From NCBI RefSeq assembly GCF_000218685.1, contig NW_006763290.1:1359329-1423328 (forward strand): DNA of 64,000 nucleotides, read 5' to 3'. Under the pieces are notes generated by a model. That model had not been told where the DNA came from and searched no databases. It worked only from the letters and a program-made list of their open reading frames with translations. Positions 1 through 11,072 of the stretch are shown in pieces. The position numbers and the translations under genes were made by a program. This DNA is from Serpula lacrymans var. lacrymans S7.9 (taxonomy: Eukaryota; Basidiomycota; Agaricomycetes; Boletales; Serpulaceae). Position 1 is the first letter of the stretch; each line of letters starts with the position of its first letter.

Positions 1-1000
1 GTTGACCATCCATCATCTTGGGAACTCCTTTTACTTGTGGGGGGAAAAATTATCACCGATACTGACATCCCTCATTGCTCAAAAATATGGGATATTATTA
101 TTTCTGGATGGAAAAATCCAACTACGTAAAGAGTTTCAGGTAACATATTTAACTCCAAATTCATATTCTATCCTATGACCTTGTACAATTTAGGAATCAC
201 CAGGGAATGTTAGCTTCACTGCTGATTTATGGCAGAACAGAATGGTGCAGCATTTTCTAGGTGTAACTGCCCACTAGTTTTCAAAATGTTCTGGTCACTT
301 GTAACCTTGTGCTAAAATAGTGGGTTTCTGTAGAATAAATGGACGCCACACAGGTAAGCATGTTGCAGAGGAGCTAGTTGACATTTTTTAAAATGTGGGA
401 GTAGAAGCAAAGGTAAAATTGTTCATCTATTATTTTGTTTTTCTAATATTATATATTTCTAGATTGGCATTATCATAATGGACAATGCAACATCAAATGA
501 TTGTGCTATAGAAGAATTAGCTGATATTTTAAGCAACAAGTATTCAATTATGAATTTTGATCCTATTGAAGGACGTATGTGTTGCTTTGCACATATCATG
601 AACCTTTCTTCTCAAGCCATTATCAAGTATTTCTCAAAGCTAGGAGAAGTTGATAACAATGAAAACCTGGATAACTTGAAACCTGGTATTCCTCCCTTTA
701 AAGCCAGTTAACAGACAAGGGAGTAGGCAGCAGCATGGGATCAATTTCAAGAAACTTTGTACGTGCTGTCAGGAAGTCATTTTACCATTGAGAGCAATTA
801 CAGGAAATTATAAAAGCAGGAAATGAAAGAAGGACTTTTGTCAAACATGATAATAGTGGACAAAATAAGGTTGTTACCTTACCAACCTTGGAGCTAATAT
901 TGGATATAAAAACAAGGTGGGACTCCACCTACTTGATGTTAGAGAGGCTTAGAAAGAACTGCAACCAGTGAGTACAATATTTGGTAATAGAATTTTATGC
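1..1000 (+). pseudogene. hAT-family transposase remnant (5' end outside window)
   Basis: Three hAT-type blocks are read in order. Near 205-280 is SFTADLW followed by GVTAH. At 478-708 is DNATSNDCAIEELADIL, the second catalytic-aspartate region, followed by a CFAHIMNL block. Near 890-970 is LELILDIKTRWDSTYLMLERL, the conserved TRWxSTYxMLxR motif. hAT transposases are cut-and-paste DDE enzymes. The blocks lie in different frames separated by stops (for example after GVTAH), so this is a dead copy. The C-terminal dimerisation domain is not seen: a Tc1 element begins about 70 bp after the last block. The internal 77-codon ORF at 478-711 is only a fragment of it. The family is fairly certain, the limits are not. 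Confidence 0.75.
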
Positions 1001-1043
1001 TGAAACAGATATACAGGCTATTGAGTGCCTGGTAGCTGAGTTA

Positions 1044-2645
1044 CAGTGACTCCAAAAACTGTTGCAATGTTTGGCCTAAACACAGTGCGCAAAGCGCACA
1101 ACTAACAGGCATGGGAAAGTTACTTGACTTTGGTGGGGTCAACAAAAGTACTTGGCCTTTGGTACAAAATGGTTCCTGGGTCATGTGATTTGGCCCAGTG
1201 GCTGTGAGGATATGTTTATTTCAAAACAGCAATACTATTGCAACAGTTTTTTCACTTTTGGTATCAAGGGAGATATCTAGGGAATATCAGTACTTGGTAT
1301 AGCCTCTTTTTGCCTTGAGCACTGCCTGAATCCTTCTAGGCATGCTTTCAATTGGCATACTTTCAATTAAGTTGCGACACTCTGCAACTATTATCTTCTC
1401 CCACTCCACTTGAATCCTCTCCCACAACTCCTCCATCCTATTAGGAGGGTGTTTATACTCTGCCAGCCTCCTCTTAAGACAACTCCACCTATATTCAATA
1501 GGATTAAGGTCAGGAGACTGTGCAGGCCACACTATAGTTCTAAATTCCTGATCATCTAGCCACTCCTTGATTTGTTTGTAGGTATACTTGGGGTTATTGC
1601 CCTGCTGAATAATAATATCAGGAGGATGGAGACTATAATACTGTAGGGTGTTCAACAGCTCATCCTTCAAAATTGTAAAGATCCCCATCCATCCTACCAT
1701 CAATTCTAGCAGCATACCCAACTCCCTCCCAAGTCATACAGCCCCAGATCATCATAGAACCTCCTCCTAACTTGACAATTCCCTATACCAATCTATCACT
1801 GAGCCCCTCACCTGGCTTTTTCCACACCCGCTTGCGTCTATCTGACCCCAGGCAATTGATTTTGGTCTCATCAGACCATATAACCTTCTTTCAATCCTCC
1901 ACAGTCCAATCCTTGTGAGCATGAGCAAAGTCCAACCTAGCCTTACAATGCTTTGCAGAGAGAAGATGGTGTTTCCGCTTGACCACAGCCTTCATGCCAG
2001 TCTTTTTCAAGTGCTGGTGGACAGTGTTTGGGGAGAGAAGTTGGTTGATGATGTTGGTAAGAGCTTTAGTGATCTGGACAGCATTTTTTGTCTTGTAAGT
2101 GGAGATGAGATGTATGGCATGGCAAACATTGGCAGGAGAAAGCTTGGATGGACAACCTCCAACAGACTTTTGGAGTTCAGAACACTCCTTGGAGCAAAGT
2201 CTAGATATGATAGAGACATGGACATCATTGGTAGAGGCAATGGACTGAGCAGTTTGACCTGCATTAAGGAGGTTAAGAATCTCTTTTGAGCAGGAGAGAG
2301 GGATTTCATGATGATGGTGGTTGAGAATAAGGAAGTGTGTGAACTTAAACTCAGACACAATGTTTATATGTGTATCTTTGTTTGTAGGACTAAACAAAGC
2401 CAAATATTCTATGATATCATTGTGATCTCTGCTTCCAGCTCAAAAGTGATCAAACTGTTGCAATGGTGTTAGGATATATCTTCACAGCCACTGGACAAAA
2501 TCACTTAACCCAGGAATCATTTTGTAGCCAAGACCAAGCACTTTTGTCAACCCCACCAAAGCTAAGCAAAATTTCCACACCTGTTGGCAGTGCGCTTCAC
2601 ACATCGCGTTTAGGCCAAATATTGCAACAGTTTTTGGAGTCACTG
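1044..2645. mobile_element. Tc1/mariner DNA transposon with long inverted repeats
   Basis: The ends are CAGTGACTCCAAAAACTGTT at 1044 and its inverse ending at 2645. Each is flanked by TA (1042-1043 and 2646-2647), the target dinucleotide duplicated by Tc1/mariner. The terminal inverted repeats are about 205-210 bp long (left to about 1255, right from about 2440) and diverged. Each repeat also carries a second, inverted ACTGTTGCAAT-type motif near its inner edge (1237-1250 and 2452-2465), so the layout resembles the IR/DR class with two transposase sites per end. The enclosed transposase is on the minus strand and broken. It sits directly downstream of the hAT remnant. Confidence 0.88.
1287..2403 (-). 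pseudogene. Tc1-like DD34E transposase, inactivated
   Basis: Read from 2403 down, the N-terminal helix-turn-helix region is followed by HKDWTVED, a TGA stop, then VIWSDETKINCLGSDRRKR, which holds the first catalytic Asp. After a second stop comes GGGSMMIWGCM. A frame change leads to the C-terminal part (1287-1721) with QQGNNPKYT and WPAQSPDLNPIEYRW. The third catalytic residue (Glu of NPIE) is present and 34 residues separate it from the second position, as in Tc1. However, the second Asp is replaced by Gly (codon 1599-1601). With two stops, a frameshift and the lost Asp this copy cannot be active. Confidence 0.88.
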
Positions 2646-2647
2646 TA

Positions 2648-2870
2648 TTTACCTCCCTGCACGTTACAGGTGTCAGCTGCACTGTATTCACGCAAGTCCT
2701 CTCCCTTGAGGCTTGGACTTAGAGCATACATAACATGATTGATGCTGATCAGGTAAAGGTATTATAGTGAAGTGTGTACTGTCATTTGTGTCTGCCGCTT
2801 GCTTAGCATAGAATTTCACCTGTTGTTGCAAACTTTTTTTCATGTAATTTGTATCTCAGTTCTCACAATG
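2648..2870. other. Gap between Tc1 element and chromovirus LTR
   Basis: No gene, RNA or repeat was recognised in this 220-bp stretch. It probably belongs to the host of the Tc1 insertion, possibly the 3' part of the hAT remnant, but no hAT motif can be read in it. Confidence 0.4.
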
Positions 2871-3283
2871 TGTTACGCACAAAGTGCTTAACAAAGTCTG
2901 AGGATTCGTCGAGGGTTCAAAGAGACTTATCCGAAGACAAGTTTGAGGACGTAGTTCTGAGTAGAGTTCTTCCAATGAGAGTTGGTCTTCTTCTGGGTAG
3001 AAGTCTGACCTTAGGAGTCTAGCTTTGCAAGTGTAAACTGCGTAGAATTGTATTGAAGAAATACTACTACTGTTACAATGGTATTTATAGGAAATAGGAT
3101 CGGTGATAGGAGTTAGGTCCTATCTAGGGGAGGCTTGCCCGTTGAGGGCTAACTACTATACTAGGCAATGCAGTCTGCAAAGAAAACAGAAATATACATG
3201 AAGAAAATGAGTCATCGGTCCGATGGTATAACCGATGAGTAAAGAAAAATGAGTAGTCCATAAAAAGAATAGAAATCATAACA
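2871..3283 (-). repeat. 3' LTR of chromovirus 1 plus polypurine tract
   Basis: The LTR starts TGTTACGCAC and ends AATCATAACA on the plus strand (413 bp), with inverted TGTTA/TAACA tips. It is followed by TTACCCCCTTAC (3284-3295), which on the element strand is a purine tract abutting the LTR, so this is the 3' LTR of a minus-strand element. No second copy was seen in the window. Confidence 0.75.
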
Positions 3284-3528
3284 TTACCCCCTTACTTGCT
3301 TTGAATTTCACCAAAATTCGGTATCTTCACCATCTATGTTGTAACTGTCGTCATAGCTAACATCTCCATGTAATCCCTCCATTAGAATCCTATCTTTGTT
3401 TTCCATATGAATAGGACACCAATTGAAACTATGTCCCAGTGCACAACGGTCACAATCGGGGCAGTAGTAGGCTTCGCAGTAGTAGGTGCGATGACCACTC
3501 CAACTGCAGTTTTTGCAGTAGGCACATT

Positions 3529-4266
3529 GGGAAAAACCCTTTTGCTATATAGCCACCATCTATATATATAAATGCATTTATAGAAACTATAGTACTATCA
3601 GTGCAATCATAGCTCTTATAGCTTTTATAGCACAGTAGTAGGCAAAATTTTAACCAAGGGGAGAAATATCTATAATTCCCTCAAACTCTTGGATTAATCT
3701 AATAAACTTGTTCAATAATAGAAAAAGGCCAGAAGTATTTGGAGTCAAGTATATTATTATAGGCAAGGTACTATAAGTGCTTTTATAGCTGTAAAGGTCA
3801 TAGTTATAACATAGTTGAAGCTGCTTAAAAGGGCTAATGAATCATACAGTATTAATCAATTATGTAGCCTGTATTAGTGAAATAGTAGTTTGTATCTTTG
3901 ATATTTATAAAAATGAGAATAATAATTTATCCAAGTATAAGTGGTGACAATGAGTAACAAAATAACCTAAGTCTATGAAAGGTCAATGTATAACATCTGT
4001 ATAATATATTTTATAAGCTCTCATGGTGTAGTGGATAAATATGTAATGTGTCACCCAAAAGCTGACTAGCAGGTTGAGAGTTCAAATCCTGTCTGTGTTA
4101 ATTTTTTTATCAGCCACACAATAATTCCCAACATCTATAAGAGCATTTATAGGGCTATATGAGGCTCTATAGATGGCAGAGGTTCTATAACAGGTTTGAC
4201 CACTGTAACAGCTTTATGAGCACTTATAGTGCTATAGAGCTCTATATAGCTACCCCCATTTTTCCT
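3529..4266. mobile_element. MITE copy 1, inserted in the chromovirus third ORF
   Basis: This AT-rich 738-bp non-coding element has imperfect terminal inverted repeats: GGGAAAAACCC..GCTATATAG on the left, and the inverse of AGGAAAAATGGGGGTAGC on the right. It contains many CTATA/TTATAG sub-motifs. Its right-hand 480 bp align by eye with 51420-51722, the second copy, except for a segment of about 165 bp (about 3935-4100) found only here. No coding capacity is seen, so a transposase must act in trans. A target duplication is not clear. Confidence 0.72.
4012..4107 (+). ncRNA. tRNA-derived Pol III unit (SINE-like) inside MITE copy 1
   Basis: Box A TGGTGTAGTGG (4024-4034) and box B GTTCAAATCC (4080-4089) both match the Pol III consensus, 45 nt apart, followed by a run of T residues (4101-4107) that could terminate transcription. 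The 5' part resembles tRNA-Arg. The cloverleaf does not fold well: the T-stem before box B does not pair. It is therefore a degenerate tRNA or the head of a SINE. It lies in the segment missing from MITE copy 2. Confidence 0.5.
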
Positions 4267-5385
4267 GATGCAGCGTTGTTGCGAACACCTTGGTGGTATT
4301 TTTGTCTGGTGTTGGACGAGGTGTGGGATTGGGGAGTGGGGGATCATCATCTCTCAAGTCATATGTTCCTGCATACAACTTGTTGATCATGTCAGCATTG
4401 TCTACATTGATTGGGTTGGAAGGAGAACCAGGCTTAGGCTTGTGTGTCACGCCAGGCAGACTGTCTTTCCAACTCCCTGACGTATGAGATTGCCGTTTTG
4501 ATGGAGTTCTGCCGGCGGGGATCTGGAGTATCACTTCCTGTCGGCCATGTCAGGCTCCTCGTTGGTTCGTCAGACAACAATGGGTTAGGCCATTTGGCAC
4601 TGGTTGAGGCGGAGGCAACTGGGATGTCTGTGGTTTTGGGTTTAGCCCAATGGAACAGGGACTGGAAGGGTTCGACTCTTGCAAGATTGGGCTGGTTGGG
4701 ACGGTGGGAATGTATTTTTCCACTGACGGGGTGGACGGAGGTTGTCGGGTGACAATGTGGTAAGTGGGCTCCGGGGTAACACTGGTCTGCTTGGGGTACA
4801 ATAGGGACCGGCGGGATAAATTGGGTGGAGGAGTACTCGTACAACTGTCTTGCTCTATCCGCGTGCGTGCCTCTGTTAGCAAAATCTTCCCACCTAATTC
4901 CAAATATGCCTTTGCCGTGTCTGTCTGCCCATTCAAGGAGTTCATCCTCAAGCGTTGTTCCAAAGATTCCCAAACTAACTTTTCCATCCGGAGTGCCCAA
5001 CAGATACTCGAGTCCTGACTGCTGAGCAGCAAATGCTTGTTTTCCAACAAACATAGTGAGTCTATGGCTTTTACGAGTTTGTCAGCTATGAGGTCTATGG
5101 CAAGGAAGGCATGTAGGGAAGAAAGAGTGTGGTACACATTGGGATAACATTTTGCTGTTTCGTGAAATAAATAGACGTAGGAATGTTTGGCTGACATCAG
5201 TTCAATGGTGTCAGAGATGTCAGCTTGGTTGTGTCATTGCCCGCAAGCAAAGGACACGCGTTCATTGGCTAGCATGTTGACTTCGCCGGGTATAGTGTAG
5301 GTGGTGATAGGAAGGCCGGTGGAGTGGGACATGGACATGTTTGAGAGACAGGGAGTTGGTGGTAGTGGTGGTGGTGGTTGTCCCT

Positions 5386-7900
5386 TCAACATAGTTTGTG
5401 GTCCTTTTTATAGGCTTCCAGTATCTCTGCAGCATTTTTCAGGTGTTTTTCTGGTTCCCATGAGTTTTCAGAATGAGGGTAATGGCGCCATTTGATCAGG
5501 TAACAGTGTCCGCGTTTCCAGGGTTTGTGTGTCTAAGAATACTTTCTACTTTGTATTCTTCTTCTTTGTTGACAAGGTCAGGTGGTGGTTGGGTAAAGTT
5601 TGGTCCGTGGGTGTCGGTCTCGGTATACGGGGATAGGAGGGATGCGTGGAAAATGTTGTGTATGTTCCAATGGGGAGGCAGGGATAATCGGTAGTTTACC
5701 GGGGAAATATTTTCTTGGATGCAGAAGGGTCTGATGCGTTTCATGTTGAACTTTTTGTATCCGGTAGCTCTTTCCCGTGGGTTGGTGTTTTCAAGCCACA
5801 CCTTTTGTCCTTCGGAGAATCTGGTGAACTTGCCGTTTGTTTGTTTCATCATTTTGCTTCTTGCTAGTCTGTGTACTTTGAGGGTGTTCTCTCTTGCCCT
5901 AAGTAGTTCGGATAATTGTTTTTCTACAGATGGGATATTTGTGGGTCGGTATTTAGTCGGGATTTCTCGGGGTTCGTATCCCATGAGGAGGTAAAATGGT
6001 GATTGGTTGTTTGTAGAGTGTGGTCGCTGGTTGTGGCAGAATTTGGCGGTTGTAAGGTATTTTGCCCAGCTGTGCGGTTGGTTCTGGAAGATGATGCAGA
6101 GGTAGATCTCCAGTTCTTGGTTTGATCGTTCCGTCTGTCTGTCTGTTTGTGGATGATACGCCATGGAGAGTGCGGTTTTAATGTTCAGGAGTTTGTGGAG
6201 TTCTCTGGATACTTTAGAGGCGAACTGTGGTCCTCTGTCAAATATGAGTTTATCATGTAATCCAAATTGTTTGAAGACAGAATCATAGAAGATTTGTGCA
6301 GTTTAGAGTGCATCAATGGTTTTATGACAGGGTGAGAGGATTACTCCCTTACTAAGTCCTTGGTCTACTACGACTATTATACTATCGTATCCTGATGATT
6401 CTGGTAAGTCTGTTATGAAATCCACAGAGAGATACTTCATTGGTTCTGTGGTTTCCGGGGTTTGATTTGGTATTAACGGTACTGTAGTTGGATGCATATT
6501 TACTTTTGCTTGCTGGCATGTTGCGCATCCTTTCACATATTCTTCTACTTGTTTCATCAATCCTGGCCACCAGTAGGCCTTTTTAATTAATTGGTAGGTT
6601 TTTAGCCTTCCTGGGTGTCCCGCCGTTAGGGAGTTGTGGTGATCTTTAATGATTTTTCTTTATTCCTCTGCTTCGTCGATTAGTAGTTTATTCTGATAGA
6701 AAAACTGTCCTTCTTCTTTGCTCTAATCTTCCTTCTTTGTTTGTCCTGGATAGTTGTTGTTTGTGAGCATTGCTTGCTCAATAGCGTCTTTTATTGTTCG
6801 TGTGTGATATAAGAATGCTGATGCTGGTATCATTGGTGTGTCGTTGTTGTCTTCTTTGTTGTCGATGTATAAGTCACGTCTCCTCAAGAGTGCGTCTGGA
6901 TATGGGTCTTTCACGGTATATGTGTTTAGTTTTCTGTAATATTGGCATGGTCGGAGTGATCTGTCCTTTTTGCCGATGAAAAAGAAGGGGGACACTTGTG
7001 GCGACTTGCTCGGTCTGATGTATCCCTTTCTGTAGTTTTCTGTTAAGAATTCTATTAACACTTTGTCTTCCTTTGGTGCCAATGGGTATATTTTGCAATC
7101 TGTTGGTACAAATTCCAGTTTCATGTTGATTACATGATCATATTCCCGTCACTTGGGGAGTCTTTTTGACTTCTTTTTGTTAAAGACGTCCGAATACCCT
7201 TTATATTCATCCGGGAGGATATGCTCCTTCTTTTCTCCATGTATTTGCGCGTGTTCCATTGCTGAGTTGACCTTTAACCTAATTGTGGTTTGAGGATAGG
7301 GTGTTTGGTTGGATACATATCTATGAATGGTTTTGTATATGTCTTCTTTTATTGCGGTTGTCCTGTTCTTTGTTTTGGTGGTTGTCTGGCTTGTCCTGAT
7401 GGAGTGTTTGTCTGGGTTTGGTAATTCTTTGCCTTTCCAGTTAATGACTAGATTGAATTTTTATAACCAGGGAAACCCCAGTAATATGTCTTCTCCGTCT
7501 AGTCCGGTCAATAGGAACTTTGTAAACCTGTTTTGTCCTCCTGCATTTATCCTCTCATAGGTATAATGCGTAATTTTTCCATTTTTGTTCGTAGTTTTGT
7601 CAATGTTTTTACACATTATAGGAGTTGGGAGTTTTTGGAGGGGGAGTCGGTGTTTGATGGCGAATTTTGTGTCCATAAAGTCATCTGTAGCTATCTATCA
7701 GGGCTTTGGTTCCAATGGTTTTCTGTTTTAACGAGCAATCAATTTGTAAAGAGTTGGCATTGATTGTTGCTATTGTTACAGTTGCCACTTTTGATGGTAC
7801 TAACATCGGGGTAGTCCGTCGTTTTAAAAACCCTCGTCTTCTAATTTTTTCATCGCCTCTGTTCTTTGATCTTCTCCTAACTCCCTCCACATCCTCATAA
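5386..7900 (-). pseudogene. pol of chromovirus 1 (protease, RT stub, integrase, chromodomain)
   Basis: Protease region: KALIDS followed after a frameshift by ATDDFMDTKFA, so the Gly of the DSG motif is lost (7680-7700). ILLGFPWL closes the domain. RT start: KGYIRPSKSPQVSPFFF and the KLNTYTVKDPYP block (6900-7030), then an abrupt jump that removes the palm domain. Integrase: an HH-CC finger with GHPGRLKTYQLIKKAYWWPG and CATCQQAK (6480-6620), first Asp in SVDFITDLP, second in FDRGPQFAS, Glu in RQTERSNQELE. A frameshift near 5520 separates the GPY-like C-terminus from a chromodomain reading YLIKWRHYPHSENSWEPE, which ends at the TGA at 5386. The chromodomain, which in this class binds histone marks to guide integration, places the element among chromoviruses. 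Confidence 0.86.
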
Positions 7901-8776
7901 TGTTTTGGACCCTGTCTTCTTCTACCACTGTTTTGGTGTCATCTTCCGTTTTGGCTTGATGTACCTTTCTTTCGGGAGTCTTCCCCTCATTCCAATAATT
8001 CCTTCCTATGTGCCCTTTTTTGTTGCATATGAAGCATCTCCCTTCTTTCCTTCTGGTTTCTTCTTCGTCTTTGGTCACTCTTTTTGCGCTAGTGAGTGGT
8101 CCACCTTTGCAATTTTTGTTGTTCTGTCTTTCCTTGTTTCTGGTACCCCACATCCCTTTGGAGATAACATTGGCACTGATCCAGTTAGCATCTAGGTTTG
8201 CCACCGTGTTCATCCAATCTTCTATGGTGACCGGTTCCTTTCCGGTGAGTGCTCCACGGAGGAGGGGAGGTCGGATTGCTTTCTGATAAACCATGATCAT
8301 GGCTCCGTTGTTGATGCCGCTCTTCCTGGCATCTAGCATGAATCTTGAGTTAAATGCCACTGCATTTTCTCCTGGTTCCATCTTCATTTTCATCAAGGCG
8401 GCTGAGGCCGTTCCTTTGATGTTTGTTGTTCTGAAGCTGGCTGTGAAGGTTTTCATGAAGTCTGCCCATGAGGGGTAGGTGTTCTTTGCTTTGTATTCGG
8501 TCATTTTGGCTTCGCTCCACGAGGTGGCGGTCCCATTCTTCATGTAGATGAGTGCTACATACACCTTTTTTTGTCAGAGGTGTAAATGGTGTTGTTGATA
8601 TTGAAGTGTAAATCTGTGGATGATATCCACCTTTGGGCCTTATCTGGGGTCCCATCAAAGTCATCAATCTTTCCAATCATTGTGGGTTTAGATGCTGCAA
8701 TATTAGACATGGTGTGTGTTGGTGGGACTGGAGTCATGGGCGTGCTCCCAAGGAACCGAGTGATAATAATGATCAC
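7824..8776 (-). pseudogene. gag of chromovirus 1
   Basis: Starts near 8708 at MSNIAASKPTMIGKIDDFDG or at the upstream Met at 8776. A frameshift near 8560 breaks it. The capsid part then reads YVALIYMKNGTATSWSEA, typical of gypsy gag. The nucleocapsid finger is CFICNKKGHIGRNYW: the last Cys of CX2CX4HX4C is Tyr (codon TAT at 7995-7997, one G-to-A step from TGT). Gag packages the element RNA in virus-like particles, and this copy could not form the zinc knuckle. The frame runs into the protease. Confidence 0.8.
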
Positions 8777-8829
8777 TCCATTAATTGCACTAGGAGATAC
8801 CCAAGTAAGTCCATAAACAAAAATGAGAC

Positions 8830-11072
8830 TATAAATGACTCACCAGGACCATAGGCTGCAGAGATGTGTTCTTTGAACATCAAAGCTGTTGCTGTTCATA
8901 GCAATAGCATTCAAACGGCTTGTGAGGAAGGGCACAACCTGTTGGATGAAATCTGGCAGTGTCAATGGCTAGTGTCAATATGGAGTCCAGAAAAGCTCCA
9001 TGCAGCTGAGGCCAATGTGGCTTTGCAAGATCCAACTTAGTGCTCTTGGGAATTGACGAGGCCCACATTGTCACTACATGGGGGGACAAATTTTGACAGG
9101 CCTATCAACATGTGTGCAACATATGTCAAAGGCTGATGGACCATGCTGTCACAGCAACACTTGATCCTGCAGGAAAGTAATTGGTCTGTCAAAGTCTTGG
9201 GCTAAAGGAGGGACAATATGAATATGTTTGTCAGTCTAATGAAAGTCATAATATTCAACTAATAATCAAAGAACTTATGCATGGGCTTGGTGAGGCAGTT
9301 TTTCTGGAGCTGCAATGGGTTCTAGAACCTGGAAATAAGGTTGTTGTATATTGCAAAACAAACACGTTAGTGGTACAAGTGGCCAGATACCTGTGGAGGA
9401 CACTCCCACCTGGTCCTGAGCGCCTGCATAGAGTGCATGTATCACAATGAAACATTGGACCTGCTTACAAACAATGCATCCACTTGTGCTATTGTTGGGA
9501 CTATTGCCGGTTGGGTATCAATCAACCAAACATAATGTGCAAAGCTAACCTTGGCTTACTGACAATGCTAGCGGCCTGGTTCAGCAAAAAGGAGGAGTCA
9601 TATGTAATGGGTGTGATGCAATTTGTTACACCTATGTAGAACCGTCAGTGATTTCTAAAATACGAGCACATATTTCTATGCAAGAGAAACAAGCGGCTAA
9701 GTTGGTGGAAAAGTCAGGTACAGCAGCAAAAACAAGCCAGAAAAAGGACAAGAATTATGAAGGGAAAAAAACAAAAAAAAAACCGGGCAAGAACAAAAAA
9801 AAACACGTTCCAAACCAATAGCCTCAAGGATAGGGGTAGAGAAACCGAGCATTAAAGGCGTTGAACCAAATCTTGTGCACTTTCTCACCGCTCACATAAA
9901 ACAACAGTTTTTACAAACCACCCTCAACACTATCTACGCTAATCCTGGTGAATTTGCATGACAGGATTGCATCCAGGCCAACCAACAACTGCCTTGCAGC
10001 TCCTGCAAGCCCCCCATCAATGTGTTAGCACTGCCAAGTGATGCCAACAGTCACACCATCAAGCCTTGCAAAACCAAGATAATTGGTCCTCCTCCCCCAC
10101 CCAAACTCACGGCCGAATTGCAAGTGCACGCAAGGGAAAAACTCCAATGGTTCACACTTGAATGCTGGTACAGAAAGGACAATATTCTCAACAATATAGT
10201 CCCACACACCATTTACTGGGCTCAAGGCAAAGTCCTTACCAATATTATCAACTCAGCAGCCTCTTGCAAGACTGGCCATATTTTGAGGACGATGGTCAAG
10301 CACTATTCAAACTTATTGAGTCACTCAACTGTAGATACAATGCCAGGGTCATCAAAACCCGGATTTCCAGCAACAAGAAGAGAACAGAGACAAGAGCTAG
10401 TAACAATGCAAAGAGTGAGTATCTTTGCCAGCTTTGGATGTAATTCACTGGCCTACTTCTACAGGATTATCGACTATGCAAAAAAGTAGCAAGCAAACTG
10501 ATAAAGAAAATATCCCTGACATTCTAGAACATCAATCCCTCTCACCTTCATTGCCTGCTCAAATATCTGACACGCTGTATCCTCAATACCAGCAGCTGGC
10601 CTATTCCCTTGCTCCTTCTCCATCCCATTTTAATTATATCTATCCTACTACTTCTCACACTAATATACACTCTTCGATGTAGCATACATTACCACCTCCT
10701 TATTTTTTACAACCTACCTACCACCCTCCCTTATTCTACCACCACCCACCCTACTTCCCGCACTTCCCACTCCCAGGTGTACAGAACACATTGAAGCATG
10801 ACTCAACAACCAACCCCAGCCCTGCTCCAGCTATTCCTGACAAGCGACCTCAACTACTATAGTGTGGAGAAGCTGTCATTATATGAAGAGGAAGGTGACT
10901 CAATAGAGGTGAATGGTGGTGAACAGCAAGGTACCCAAGTAAGTGCTATAATGATATATTATCTATTTGTTACACCACAAACCCACTATCCCCACTTTGC
11001 AGGTACATTGGCGGTTCTGGTTGCTGCAAGTGAGTGCACTGTGGTATAAGATTATTGCTCGGTGTGCTCCAT
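8830..11072 (+). pseudogene. RecQ-like helicase, copy 1, degraded
   Basis: The reading starts with IKAVAVHSNSIQTACEEGHN (about 8880), then LVLLGIDEAHIVTTWGDKF (about 9030), the Walker B/DEAH region with downstream W. At 9181-9450 comes the start of helicase domain 2 with NKVVVYCKTNTLVVQVARYL. From 9950 a Cys-rich part (PCSSCKPP) and a charged C-terminal region follow (10022-10489), then TDKENIP and a Pro/Tyr-rich tail. A GTAAGT..TTTGCAG intron (about 10940-11004) would carry the frame to a TAA near 11071. The N-terminal Walker A part is absent and there are several stops and frameshifts, so it is dead. Many basidiomycete genomes carry expanded RecQ-like families of this kind. It converges on a DUF6589 gene. 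Confidence 0.7.

Larger units (their letters stand above)
3308..5392 (-). pseudogene. Third ORF of chromovirus 1 with Cys/His-rich C-terminus
   Basis: The start ATG (5392-5390) lies inside the pol stop: the shared string ATGTTGA holds both the ORF3 start and the pol TGA, a 7-nt overlap. The frame opens with Met-Leu-Lys-Gly and a proline run. It meets an in-frame TGA at codon 53 (5236-5234) and continues through an alpha-helical stretch to about 5055. After a frameshift it continues from MFVGKQAF through a Pro/Ser-rich linker to about 4268, where a MITE interrupts it. Beyond the MITE (3545-3308) a Cys/His-rich tail is read: pairs of CxxC, then SGHRTYYC, CPDCDRC, GHSFNWCPIH and an acidic end terminating at 3308. 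Spacing of Cys and His suggests two zinc sites. That the tail belongs to the same ORF is inferred from its position and strand. Function unknown; the domain family is not recognised. Confidence 0.62.
2871..8790 (-). mobile_element. Ty3/gypsy chromovirus 1, decayed, 5'-truncated
   Basis: In element order on the minus strand: gag (8776-7824), protease, reverse-transcriptase stub, integrase with HHCC finger and DDE core, chromodomain (ending 5386), a third ORF (5392-3308), a polypurine tract (complement of 3284-3295) and the 3' LTR (3283-2871). The 5' LTR and primer-binding site are not found above 8790, where the sequence turns into an unrelated RecQ-like gene. Most of the reverse transcriptase and all of RNase H are deleted between about 6730 and 6900. 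A 738-bp MITE splits the third ORF. Every gene carries frameshifts or stops. Confidence 0.85.

Noticed and set aside
4147..4534. Open frames on both strands across the right end of MITE copy 1
   Set aside because: They cross the MITE junction; only the part right of about 4268 belongs to a coding frame (the third ORF).
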